Shown piece after piece: positions 42,768 through 51,549 of a DNA stretch of 64,000 bases. The notes under the pieces were generated by a model. The model saw only the letters and a list, made by a program, of their open reading frames with translations. It was not told where the DNA came from and did no database searches. The translations under genes were made by a program, and so were the position numbers. Source of the DNA: CAYPTY01 sp964413935 (lineage in GTDB: Bacteria > Bacteroidota > Rhodothermia > Balneolales > Balneolaceae); the NCBI GenBank assembly GCA_964413935.1, contig CAYPTY010000006.1:1-64000 (forward strand), read 5' to 3'. Position 1 is the stretch's first letter; every line of letters begins with the position of its first letter.

Positions 42768-45299
42768 TTACTTGATAACTAAGTTAATTATCCGTTCAGG
42801 CACAAATATCTCTTTGACCAGATTTCCTTCATCGAGATAGCGTTTAACGTTTTCGTCAGACTTTGCCAGACTGAGCACGAATTCCTTGTCGGCCACTTTA
42901 TCAGCAGGGATTTCAATCTGAGCCCGCACTTTTCCGTTAACCTGTACCGGATAGGTTTTACTATCGGCCACAAGGTATTCTTCATTAAATTCCGGCCATG
43001 CTTCATATGCCAGTGATTCCTCATGGCCCATCAGCTGCCAGAGCTCTTCAGCAATATGAGGGGCAAAAGGTGAGAGAATCAAAATAAAATCGCGGGCTAC
43101 TGATTTGGGCAGCTGATCCCAGCCATTGGCTTCATTCACGAATATCATAAGTGCAGAAATGGCGGTATTAAGCCGGAGCGCCGGAATATCCTCACTCACC
43201 TTTTTGATGGCTTCATGCAGCGTTTTCAGCTGTGCTTTGGAAGCTTCCATATCCCTGGCTCTGCTTTTAATTTCGGCTGCGTCTTCATCCACAAAGAGCC
43301 TCCACACCCTATTCAGGAAGCGATTTACACCTTCCACCCCTTTGGTGCTCCAGGGTTTTACCTGCTCCAGCGGACCCATAAACATCTCATACATGCGAAG
43401 GGCATCTGCACCGTAATCATCGATGATATGATCCGGGTTAATCACATTGCCCCGGCTTTTGGACATTTTATGCGCCCGGGCTTCGACTTTCTTGCCGGTG
43501 GCTTTTTCTATAAACTGGTCGCCTTTTTTTTCAACCTGATCATCAGAAAGCTTTTTGCCGTCTTCTGATGTGAATTCCATTTCGCCCAGAATCATACCCT
43601 GGTTTACCAGCTTCTGAAAGGGTTCTTTGGTTGAAACGACTCCGATATCAAAAAGTACCTTATGCCAGAACCGGGCATACAACAAATGCAGTACGGCGTG
43701 TTCGGCACCGCCCACGTAAAGATCAACCGGCATCCAGTATTTTTCCCAGTGCGGATCAACCGGACCGCCGTCAAATTCCGGGCTGATGTAACGCAGGTAG
43801 TACCAGCAGGAACCGGCCCACTGTGGCATGGTATTGGTTTCCCTCAAAGCCGCTTTACCAGTCTCAGGATCGGTGGTATGCACCCACTCCGTGGCATTGG
43901 CCAGTGGCGGTTCACCCGAACCGGTAGGCTGATATTTATCAACCTCTGGCAATTCCAGCGGCAGGTGATCGTATGGAATGGCTTGGGGTTCCCCATCCAC
44001 ATGTATGATCGGGAAGGGCTCGCCCCAGTAACGCTGACGGGAAAAAAGCCAATCGCGTAGCTTGTAATTCACACTCTTTGAACCTGCCCCTTTCTCACTC
44101 AGAAAGGCAATAATCTTATCTTTGGCTTCTTCGATTTCCAGGCCATTCAGGAAATCACTGTTGATGGCTGCTCCGCTGCCGGTATAGGCCTTGCCATCAA
44201 AGTCGTCCGGTGGCTGCACGGTTCGGATGATTGGCAGGTCGAATTGCTCCGCAAATTCCCAATCGCGTTCATCCTGGCCGGGTACGGCCATAATAGCGCC
44301 GGTTCCGTAGCTCACCAGTACATAATCCGCGATCCAGACCGGGATTTCATCGCCGTTAGCCGGATTTACGGCATAAGCGCCTGTAAAGGCCCCTGTTTTT
44401 TCCTTGTTCAGTTCCTGCCGGTCCAGATCAGATTTCAGAGAAGCCTCATGCCGGTATTTTTCCACTTCCGCCCGCTGATCCTCCGTTGTGATTTTTTCCA
44501 CCAGATGATGTTCCGGTGCCAGCACCATATAGGTTGCTCCGAATAGGGTATCAGGGCGGGTGGTGAACACCCTGATTTTTTCATCAAAACCCTTGATCTG
44601 AAAATCGATTTCAGCACCTATGGATTTCCCGATCCAGTTGCGCTGCATATCTTTGAGGGATTCCGGCCAGTCCAGATCATCCAGATCCTGAAGCAGTCGC
44701 TCTGCATAAGCCGTGATTTTGAGCATCCACTGACGCATTGGCTTGCGGATCACATCAAAGCCGCCTACTTCGCTCTTGCCATTCACCACTTCTTCGTTTG
44801 CAAGCACCGTACCCAGTTCCGGACACCAGTTCACGGCCACCTCGTCTTCATAGGCCAGGCCTTTTTCATACAGCTTCAGGAAAATCCACTGCGTCCATTT
44901 GAAAAAGTCGGGATCGGTAGTATTCACTTCCCGGTCCCAGTCATAGGAAAAACCAATTGCCTGCAGCTGCTCCCTGAATCGTTTTATATTCTTTTCGGTG
45001 GTGATGCGGGGATGAGTTCCCGTTTTGATGGCATACTGTTCAGCCGGCAGACCGAAAGCGTCCCATCCCATGGGATGCAGCACATTGAAGCCCTTCATCC
45101 GCTTATAGCGGCTCAGGATATCGGTGGCGGTGTAGCCCTCCGGATGCCCCACATGTAATCCCGCTCCGCTTGGATAAGGAAACATATCCAGCACGTAGTA
45201 TTTGGGTTTATCCTTGTCTTCCGGAGTTTTGAAAGTTTTTTTTTCGAGCCAGTAATCCTGCCACTTTTTTTCGATGTCGGCCGGCTTGTATTGGGGCAT
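42768..45299 (-). CDS. leuS: Leucyl-tRNA synthetase
   Basis: Charges tRNA-Leu. A class I synthetase of 843 residues from the ATG at 45299, which begins MPQYKPADIEKKWQDYW, the family N-terminus. The HIGH-type motif is PYPSGAGLHVGHPEGY (residues 41-56). The CP1 editing domain follows with FTTRPDTLFGATYMVLAPEH. The KMSKS loop is AHKMSKSRGNVINPD. An in-frame TTG at 45353 overlaps the stop of the upstream luxC-like gene (TTGA) and would add 18 untypical residues. It is probably the last gene of the tpiA-purD-NHL-luxE-luxC-leuS transcript. Confidence 0.97.
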   Translation of the reverse strand: MPQYKPADIEKKWQDYWLEKKTFKTPEDKDKPKYYVLDMFPYPSGAGLHVGHPEGYTATDILSRYKRMKGFNVLHPMGWDAFGLPAEQYAIKTGTHPRITTEKNIKRFREQLQAIGFSYDWDREVNTTDPDFFKWTQWIFLKLYEKGLAYEDEVAVNWCPELGTVLANEEVVNGKSEVGGFDVIRKPMRQWMLKITAYAERLLQDLDDLDWPESLKDMQRNWIGKSIGAEIDFQIKGFDEKIRVFTTRPDTLFGATYMVLAPEHHLVEKITTEDQRAEVEKYRHEASLKSDLDRQELNKEKTGAFTGAYAVNPANGDEIPVWIADYVLVSYGTGAIMAVPGQDERDWEFAEQFDLPIIRTVQPPDDFDGKAYTGSGAAINSDFLNGLEIEEAKDKIIAFLSEKGAGSKSVNYKLRDWLFSRQRYWGEPFPIIHVDGEPQAIPYDHLPLELPEVDKYQPTGSGEPPLANATEWVHTTDPETGKAALRETNTMPQWAGSCWYYLRYISPEFDGGPVDPHWEKYWMPVDLYVGGAEHAVLHLLYARFWHKVLFDIGVVSTKEPFQKLVNQGMILGEMEFTSEDGKKLSDDQVEKKGDQFIEKATGKKVEARAHKMSKSRGNVINPDHIIDDYGADALRMYEMFMGPLEQVKPWSTKGVEGVNRFLNRVWRLFVDEDAAEIKSRARDMEASKAQLKTLHEAIKKVSEDIPALRLNTAISALMIFVNEANGWDQLPKSVARDFILILSPFAPHIAEELWQLMGHEESLAYEAWPEFNEEYLVADSKTYPVQVNGKVRAQIEIPADKVADKEFVLSLAKSDENVKRYLDEGNLVKEIFVPERIINLVIK

Positions 45300-45349
45300 T
45301 TTCAGTAAATTTTTCGATGTGAGTTCAGAATTGGGAAGATACAGGAATT

Positions 45350-46351
45350 TCAAGATAAAATGCTTTCCAGCACATCCATCCCATCCGGTTTCCAGTATAG
45401 CCGGGGCGACTGCGCACGGCTGAGGGCTTCAAAGTTCTCATCACCATCCGCATACACCGTCTGAACACGATCTCCGAATTGTTCCTGCAGTTTGGGTATA
45501 TCTTCTTTCCAGCCCGGGATCCAGTGAATGAGGTAGTCTTCTTCAGGAAAATCCCTGCTTTCCACTATGAGTTTACCTTTTGTTTCGATGAAGCTTTTCT
45601 CAAGGGCCTGATAGTAAGCTTTCAGATAATCCGCCTTGGGATGTTGCACCGCCTGTGTGGTATCGAAGGCATCTTTCACTTCCTTAAGCCCCCGTGGGGA
45701 AACCACAATACCCACAGATCTGCATCCACGCCCGTTGTAGAGAAACATTGCATCCCGTATCTCATCGGTAATTTCCTCAGCATAGGCAATGGAAGTTTTG
45801 GCGGTACGAATCAGGTAGCGAGGGTTCTCGGCCAGCAGCTGATGCTCTTCCAGGCTTTTCTTCACAGCCTGTACCGATTCGGTTGAACCTGCAAAGAGAA
45901 TCCGGTCCGCTTTGAGTTTTTTGAAGTCTGCCAAGTCAAGCGACCACTGCCGGGCATTCCGGATTCCATTCATATTCACGGAATCCAAAAATGAAGGAAG
46001 CAGATAGGGATCTTTCCGGGATATCTTTCCGAAATAATCGGCACCCGATAGAATGCTGGCAACGGCATCCTGCATGCCCACCATGGGCAGGTTTCCGGCA
46101 TGCAGGCAAAGTACTTTAAGGTGTTTTGCATGCCGGTTATCACTCATCCCATGCATTTCAGCCCAGTGTTCGAGGTCGCCTTCAGCCAGGTTTCTGCGAA
46201 AAGACGCTAGCTGCAGCTGCACTTCTTCCCGGCTAAAAAAGCCTCCATCCACGGTTTTTGCCACGGCCTCCTGCTGAAAAGGATTTTCAGGATGCAGCCA
46301 TTCTTCCAGGCACACTCTTAGTTTACTGATATGAGGTTCGAACCAGTTCAA
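45350..46351 (-). CDS. Acyl-CoA reductase (LuxC-like)
   Basis: A 333-residue member of the LuxC/aldehyde-dehydrogenase-like reductase family that converts activated fatty acids to aldehydes with NAD(P)H. The catalytic Cys is in the YNGRGCRSVGIV motif (Cys210). The LCLHAGNLPMVGMQD stretch corresponds to the cofactor-binding segment. It is shorter than vibrio LuxC (about 480), with a reduced N-terminal region. The TTG start overlaps the luxE-like stop (TTGA), so the pair is translationally coupled. No luciferase genes are near, so bioluminescence is not implied; the fate of the aldehyde is unknown. Confidence 0.83.
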   Translation of the reverse strand: MNWFEPHISKLRVCLEEWLHPENPFQQEAVAKTVDGGFFSREEVQLQLASFRRNLAEGDLEHWAEMHGMSDNRHAKHLKVLCLHAGNLPMVGMQDAVASILSGADYFGKISRKDPYLLPSFLDSVNMNGIRNARQWSLDLADFKKLKADRILFAGSTESVQAVKKSLEEHQLLAENPRYLIRTAKTSIAYAEEITDEIRDAMFLYNGRGCRSVGIVVSPRGLKEVKDAFDTTQAVQHPKADYLKAYYQALEKSFIETKGKLIVESRDFPEEDYLIHWIPGWKEDIPKLQEQFGDRVQTVYADGDENFEALSRAQSPRLYWKPDGMDVLESILS

Positions 46352-47343
46352 TCTTTATCTATTAAAAAATTACATCCCCTCAGATTCTCCGGCTGCCAGC
46401 GGCCCAGTACCTGAAAAGCTCCGTCTTCCCTTTTTTTGCCTTTGTCGCCGGTGAGTAAAAAAGGACAGGAAAAAATATTGGCTAAATCGATGATTCCGAT
46501 GAGTCCCTCTTCCCCATTTTCTGCTTCCTTCATCGGATTATCCGGTTTACGGATACTGACCTGCATCCAGTGCGGAGTCTGAAACCAATCATCCCCTCTG
46601 GACCAGGCCTGGCTGAGCAGCTCCGTCATGCCGTATTCGGAATGCACAGCATCTGGGGGAACCGAAAAAGCATCCGAAAGTCGGCTGTGCATTTCCCGGC
46701 GAGTCATTTCCCGGCGGTGGGTTTTCATTCCGCCTGTCTCCATGATGATACTGCCGGGCGGGAGAGCTGTGGGATATTTTTCGGCCAGATCGATAAGCCC
46801 GAAAGCTGCTCCGAAGAGCATCAGACGGCGACCTCTTGTTTGGATGTTGCCCAACAGCTGCCCGTCAAGGGGCTTCTGCAGTGGAAGAAAGGAACTCAAT
46901 CCGCTTTCATCCTCTTCAATCAGGAGCTTCAGCATGTATATCAGGGATGAATTGGGATTTTCGTTGTATCCGGGTGTGTAGGCCAGTATCACCCAGGCAT
47001 CACTCCCGTAAAAGAGGTCAAATCCACGACGGATGGACTGTTTATAGAGTGCAGGATCAGCAATAAAATGCCGGCTGCGCTGCATCCCCGAAGTTCCTGA
47101 GCTTTGAAAATATAAATGTGGCTTCTCGGCTGAGGTGTATACTTCAGTATCCCGGAAAGCCTGTATCGGAAGCAGTGGGATCTCAGAAAGGTGTCTGATT
47201 TCCGTAATGCTAAGAGCATCCGTAAAACGCCGGTATAGGGCATTCTGCTTTCTCTGATATTCGAAAACCCTGCCGGCGCGATCTTCGAAGCTAAATTCCC
47301 CATTGAAAATAAATTCCGAGCTCTTCATCCCTTCAGTCAGCAT
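46348..47343 (-). CDS. Acyl-protein synthetase (LuxE-like)
   Basis: A 331-residue adenylate-forming enzyme of the LuxE family, which activates a fatty acid as acyl-AMP and loads it on a cysteine for the LuxC partner. The AMP-binding signature LYFQSSGTSGMQRSRHFI (SSGTSG at about 81-86) is present, as are METGGMKTHRREMTRRE and VHSEYGMTELLSQAW typical of the family. The ATG at 47343 overlaps the NHL gene stop by 11 nt; the ATG at 47328, which would leave a 4-nt gap, is an alternative. Its stop overlaps the luxC-like TTG. Confidence 0.85.
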   Translation of the reverse strand: MLTEGMKSSEFIFNGEFSFEDRAGRVFEYQRKQNALYRRFTDALSITEIRHLSEIPLLPIQAFRDTEVYTSAEKPHLYFQSSGTSGMQRSRHFIADPALYKQSIRRGFDLFYGSDAWVILAYTPGYNENPNSSLIYMLKLLIEEDESGLSSFLPLQKPLDGQLLGNIQTRGRRLMLFGAAFGLIDLAEKYPTALPPGSIIMETGGMKTHRREMTRREMHSRLSDAFSVPPDAVHSEYGMTELLSQAWSRGDDWFQTPHWMQVSIRKPDNPMKEAENGEEGLIGIIDLANIFSCPFLLTGDKGKKREDGAFQVLGRWQPENLRGCNFLIDKD

Positions 47344-48103
47344 AAAAAATCAGGGATTGAGCAGTGAGCAGATACCAGCCTTCTCCATCTACATACAGCA
47401 GATCCCGGATTTCAGCATTGGGAAAGTTGACCATCTGTTCTCCCGTTTCAGCTGAAAACACGGCTTTACCGTCAGCGAAATAAAGACGATCCATTCGGGT
47501 GGTGAAGGCGGAGACTCCGGAGGCCGGAAAGAAAGATCGGTAGAGTCCGTTGCGTTCCAGTTCATGCACCACGCCTGCCGCGGGGTCCAATACGTAGAGG
47601 CGGCGTTCATCCGATTTTATCCTATACACATCGCGGATTTCTGCCGGCATATTAAATCGGGGCCTTTCCTGCCCGAATTCATCAAAAAGTCGCATAATCT
47701 TGCTGTTTTTATCAAAAACCAGCACTTCATTGAAAGGGGTCACATGAATGGCAGCCGGATTTCTCACCGGAAGAGAGGATAAATACTGGAAGCGCCGGTC
47801 ATAAACCTGAATGCGGTCATTGCCGCTATCGCTGATGTAAATCCGAAGTCCATTGGATACATCAATATCGGCTGGTTCATCAAACTGATAATCACCGCTG
47901 CCCCTGCTGCCCAGCGAGTCTAAGAGCATGCCGTCAAAATCCAGTTTCAGAAAGCGATCTTTCCCTCTTTCAAGCACAAAAAGATGGCGCGAGGAAGCGT
48001 CCATCGAAACGGCATCCTGCAGTCGATCTATCAGGATAATCTGAGCCTGAGCAAAATCTATGGCCAGAAACCAGCAGACACCGAGCAAGAGGAGTGTTCT
48101 CAT
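47333..48103 (-). CDS. NHL-repeat beta-propeller protein, exported
   Basis: A 256-residue protein with a signal peptide (LLLGVCWFLAIDFAQAQ). It contains NHL-type propeller repeats, seen as VLERGKDRFLKLDFDGMLLD and EPADIDVSNGLRIYISDSGN, with about five blades. NHL propellers bind ligands or proteins and occur in the periplasm of Bacteroidota; no catalytic site was recognised. Its ATG overlaps the purD stop (ATGA at 48100-48103), and luxE begins at its end, so it is held in a tightly coupled operon, although its role with purD or luxE is unclear. Confidence 0.8.
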   Translation of the reverse strand: MRTLLLLGVCWFLAIDFAQAQIILIDRLQDAVSMDASSRHLFVLERGKDRFLKLDFDGMLLDSLGSRGSGDYQFDEPADIDVSNGLRIYISDSGNDRIQVYDRRFQYLSSLPVRNPAAIHVTPFNEVLVFDKNSKIMRLFDEFGQERPRFNMPAEIRDVYRIKSDERRLYVLDPAAGVVHELERNGLYRSFFPASGVSAFTTRMDRLYFADGKAVFSAETGEQMVNFPNAEIRDLLYVDGEGWYLLTAQSLIFYAD

Positions 48104-49377
48104 CCGAGTCGTTTTAAGCCTTTAGCCCCAATATCGTTTCGGTAATAAGCTTTGTCAAAATGAATTTTGGGGACTTCAGCATAGGCCCGGTCGATGGCTT
48201 CCCTGAGTGTGAGTCCGGAGCCCACCACGTTCAATACTCTCCCCCCATTGGTCAGGATTTCATTTCCTTCGGCCCGGGTACCCGCATGGAATATCAAAGT
48301 ATCTACATCATTCAGCCCGGTGACTTTCTTTCCTTTTTCATAGGATCCCGGATATCCGCCGGAAACCATCACCACCGTACAGAAATACTTGTTGGTGAAC
48401 TCCACGCTGCTTCTGTACAGTCTCCTGTGCACACTTTCATTAAGCAGATGCAGCAAATCTGTCTTCAGCCTGGGCAGAATTACCTGGCATTCCGGATCAC
48501 CGAATCGGCAGTTAAATTCCACCACCTTGGGACCTTCTTCTGTGATCATCAGTCCTACATACAGCACACCGGTATAGGGATTCCCCTCTTTCTTCATACC
48601 TTCGATGGTAGGCTTGATGATATCCCGCTCAATTTCTTCAAGCAGGTCTTCGGTTACCAGCGGGGCCGGTGAATAGGCGCCCATGCCGCCGGTATTCAGT
48701 CCGTTGTCGCCCTCTCCCACCCGTTTGTGATCCTGAGCATTACCAATAACCCGGTAATCATCGCCGTCACAGATAGCAAACACGGAGGCTTCCTCACCCT
48801 GCATAAACTCTTCAATCACCAGACGCTCTGCAGCACCGGCTAAAGAACCGGTTTTGAGGGTGTCCAGGCCAATCATAGCTTCTTTTTCATCTTTACAGAT
48901 CAGCACGCCCTTCCCTGCAGCCAATCCGTCTGCCTTTAGCACAACCGGGTACTGATTCCGCTTTTTGATGTAGCTTGCGGCCTGATCAAAATCGGCCTGA
49001 TCAAACACCGCATAGGAAGCCGTTGGGATGTCATATTTCTTCATGAAATCTTTGGCGAATTCCTTCGATCCCTCCAGCATGGCTGCCTTGGTGCGCGGAC
49101 CAAATACCTTATGCCCGCGGTCTTCTAGGAAGTCAGCCAGGCCGTCAACCAGTGGCTGCTCCGGCCCAACCACGGTCAGGTCGATGTGGTACTCATCCAG
49201 AACGTGAAGCAGTGCTTCCCGGGCGTTTATGTCGAGGTGCACATTTACGCCTTCTTCGGCCGTACCCGGATTTCCCGGTGTGATGTACAGTTTGTTCAGC
49301 TCCGGCGATTTGTCAATAGCCCAGGCCAGAGCGTGTTCACGTCCGCCTCCACCGATCAGTAAAACATTAAGAGACAT
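48100..49377 (-). CDS. purD: Phosphoribosylamine-glycine ligase (GAR synthetase)
   Basis: Second step of purine synthesis: joins glycine to phosphoribosylamine using ATP. The 425-residue protein is an ATP-grasp enzyme. Signatures are LLIGGGGREHALAWAI at the N-terminus, VVLKADGLAAGKGVLICKD (ATP-binding), NTGGMGAYSPAP, and EFNCRFGDPECQVILPRL. It lies 2 nt after tpiA and overlaps the NHL gene, so it is inside the tpiA-led operon. Other purine genes purK and purE are elsewhere in this window. Confidence 0.97.
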   Translation of the reverse strand: MSLNVLLIGGGGREHALAWAIDKSPELNKLYITPGNPGTAEEGVNVHLDINAREALLHVLDEYHIDLTVVGPEQPLVDGLADFLEDRGHKVFGPRTKAAMLEGSKEFAKDFMKKYDIPTASYAVFDQADFDQAASYIKKRNQYPVVLKADGLAAGKGVLICKDEKEAMIGLDTLKTGSLAGAAERLVIEEFMQGEEASVFAICDGDDYRVIGNAQDHKRVGEGDNGLNTGGMGAYSPAPLVTEDLLEEIERDIIKPTIEGMKKEGNPYTGVLYVGLMITEEGPKVVEFNCRFGDPECQVILPRLKTDLLHLLNESVHRRLYRSSVEFTNKYFCTVVMVSGGYPGSYEKGKKVTGLNDVDTLIFHAGTRAEGNEILTNGGRVLNVVGSGLTLREAIDRAYAEVPKIHFDKAYYRNDIGAKGLKRLG

Positions 49378-49379
49378 AA

Positions 49380-50147
49380 TCAGACTAGTTTTTCAGCAAT
49401 ACTTATGATTTCAGCAAAATCGGCTGCTTTGAGACTGGCTCCACCGATCAATCCGCCATCCACATCCGGTTGCTGAAGGAGTTCATCCGCATTTCCGGGT
49501 TTCATGGAACCTCCGTACAGGATTCGGATCTGGTCTGCCGTTTCCTCATCGTATAATTCAATAAGGGTAGAGCGAAGATGTGCATGCATTTCCTGAGCCT
49601 GCTCTGGACTTGCTGTTTCGCCTGTACCGATGGCCCAAACCGGCTCATAGGCAACGACTACATCCACCGCTTCAGATGAAGGAATGTCAGCAAAGGCTTT
49701 TTTCACCTGTCCGGCAACCAGATCCATATGGATACCGCTTTTCCGTTCATCCAGTTTTTCACCCACACAAACTACGGGAATCAGTTCAGAACTCAGGGCC
49801 TTGCGGGTTTTGGCGTTTACTGATTCATCGGTTTCACCGTTGTATTCTCTTCGCTCAGAATGTCCGATAATTACATTAGTACACCCCGCACCGGTTAACA
49901 TAGGTGCGCTGACTTCCCCGGTAAAGGCTCCGCTGTCTTCCACATGCATATTTTGTGCACCGAGCAGAATGCTGCTCTCTCCGATGGCATCTGCAGCATA
50001 AGCGATGGAAGTAAAAGGCGGACAAACCAGCACCTCAACCCCTTCCCCAAACTCACTCTTCTCAGCTTTGATTGCATTTACCAGTTCAGCTGCCTCTGCA
50101 GGCCCGCAGTTCATTTTCCAGTTTCCCGCGATCAGATAGTTTCTCAT
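49380..50147 (-). CDS. tpiA: Triosephosphate isomerase
   Basis: Interconverts dihydroxyacetone phosphate and glyceraldehyde 3-phosphate in glycolysis and gluconeogenesis. The 255 residues contain AGNWKMNC (active-site Lys), NVIIGHSERREYNGE (catalytic His) and VVAYEPVWAIGTGETASPEQ (catalytic Glu and loop 6), and end with GGLIGGASLKAADFAEII. The ATG at 50147 has AAGGGGAAAC upstream. It starts the tpiA-purD-NHL-luxE-luxC-leuS gene string. Confidence 0.97.
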   Translation of the reverse strand: MRNYLIAGNWKMNCGPAEAAELVNAIKAEKSEFGEGVEVLVCPPFTSIAYAADAIGESSILLGAQNMHVEDSGAFTGEVSAPMLTGAGCTNVIIGHSERREYNGETDESVNAKTRKALSSELIPVVCVGEKLDERKSGIHMDLVAGQVKKAFADIPSSEAVDVVVAYEPVWAIGTGETASPEQAQEMHAHLRSTLIELYDEETADQIRILYGGSMKPGNADELLQQPDVDGGLIGGASLKAADFAEIISIAEKLV

Positions 50148-50195
50148 AATGTTTCCCCTTAATTTTGACTGAATATTTTTAAAATGTGTTTCGGC

Positions 50196-51542
50196 TTATT
50201 TTATGGCTCCGGCCAGTCCATTGGTTAAATCCTCGATTTCCTCACCCACATACTTTCGTATGATTTTGCCTTCGCGGTCCACAAGCAGCCAGGTTGGAAA
50301 ACCAGACAGATTGAAGGCCTGAATAAGCTCTACCGTATTATAACTTCTGCGATCCAGTATCGGCCCTGTCTGCCCGCGTTCATTGAAGAATGCATTGATG
50401 GCTACCTGGTTTTCGTTGACCGGTACACTTAGAACCTCCAGCCCGTAATTGCTGTAGATCAGGGCAATGTATTTGATGTTCTCAAACTCCTGCTGATAAA
50501 AGGGATTCGTCAGATCAGCAAACTCATACAAACGGGGGTTTCCGGTATCGGCTGTACTGAGTGTGTCGCCATTCAGAGCAATAAAATCATAGGTAGGAAC
50601 CGGCAAACCGGGCGCCATGTAATTCAATTCTCTTTCGAAGAGTGTGATCCAGGGACGCATATCCTCAAAACGGCTATAGCGGTTTTTAAATAGCTTGAAC
50701 TCCGCTACCGCCTGATCTACAGCCAGGCTGTCATATAATGTTTTTACCCTTTTCTGATCGATGACCATATCTTTCCGAATGGTCTGACTTTTTTCTTTAA
50801 GCAGGTCCAGGTAACGGATAACGCCCGTCAAACCCTCTTCCCTTGCTTTCAAAGCGGTACCATACTGCAAAGCCAGATCAATCATAGCCGGATCATCCAG
50901 ATTGGCATTAAGCCGAGCATTCATCAGAGAATCTGCTTCCATGGTATTCATGATGCGGAATGATTCACTGGCCGCAATACCGGAGGCGGTGGTTCCCTTG
51001 TTGTCCTGATAAATAGTCCAGAAGAGTTCGGCAAATTTGCTGAATTCAGCCGGGATATCCTCATCTGCAACTTTACCGGCATTCACATAAGCGATGGTGC
51101 GCTCAAAGGTTCGGCGAACATTGTCATAGGTTCGCAATGCCCTGTTCTCGCGCGAATCCACTTCGAAGGTGCTTGCAACGTCCGGAAGTTCACCGGTGAT
51201 GCGTACTGTATCGCTGTCTGAAAACAGCACTTCAATCAGCCCGAGGTCATAACTACCGCGGCTAATCAGAACCGGATATCTGCCGTTTCGTTCAAATGTG
51301 AAGGTGCCGCTGAAGTCGCCACGGTAATTGGTCAGAGTAGTAAAAAGCGTGTCTTTAAAAGTTTCAGTGGTATCCGGCGGAAACACGCTCAAGCGGATGC
51401 CTGAGTAATCCGGAGTATTGCTCAGGGAATCAGCCACGGTAATACGCCCGGTGAGGAAAACCTTTTTATCGTTCTGGGCGGTGCAGGCAGCCGAAACGGA
51501 TATTATGGCCAACAATAGAATAAGGGATAAACGTCTGTGCAT
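50196..51542 (-). CDS. TlpA-like thioredoxin-fold lipoprotein without CXXC
   Basis: A 448-residue lipoprotein (lipobox VSAAC, Cys20) expected in the periplasm. The N-terminal third resembles the DUF4369-type beta-domain found before TlpA-type thioredoxin domains. The C-terminal part has the thioredoxin end pattern GFPTWLLVDREGKIIRKYVG. The position that normally holds WCXPC reads FADLTNPFYQQEFENI, so no CXXC is present and redox activity is unlikely. It is transcribed in the same direction as gatB, 7 nt after it, and ends 48 nt before tpiA. Confidence 0.75.
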   Translation of the reverse strand: MHRRLSLILLLAIISVSAACTAQNDKKVFLTGRITVADSLSNTPDYSGIRLSVFPPDTTETFKDTLFTTLTNYRGDFSGTFTFERNGRYPVLISRGSYDLGLIEVLFSDSDTVRITGELPDVASTFEVDSRENRALRTYDNVRRTFERTIAYVNAGKVADEDIPAEFSKFAELFWTIYQDNKGTTASGIAASESFRIMNTMEADSLMNARLNANLDDPAMIDLALQYGTALKAREEGLTGVIRYLDLLKEKSQTIRKDMVIDQKRVKTLYDSLAVDQAVAEFKLFKNRYSRFEDMRPWITLFERELNYMAPGLPVPTYDFIALNGDTLSTADTGNPRLYEFADLTNPFYQQEFENIKYIALIYSNYGLEVLSVPVNENQVAINAFFNERGQTGPILDRRSYNTVELIQAFNLSGFPTWLLVDREGKIIRKYVGEEIEDLTNGLAGAIK

Positions 51543-51549
51543 GATGTGC

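Noticed and set aside
42768..47343. Bioluminescence locus
   Set aside because: LuxC- and LuxE-like genes are present but there is no luciferase (luxAB) or luxD, and the neighbours are housekeeping genes.
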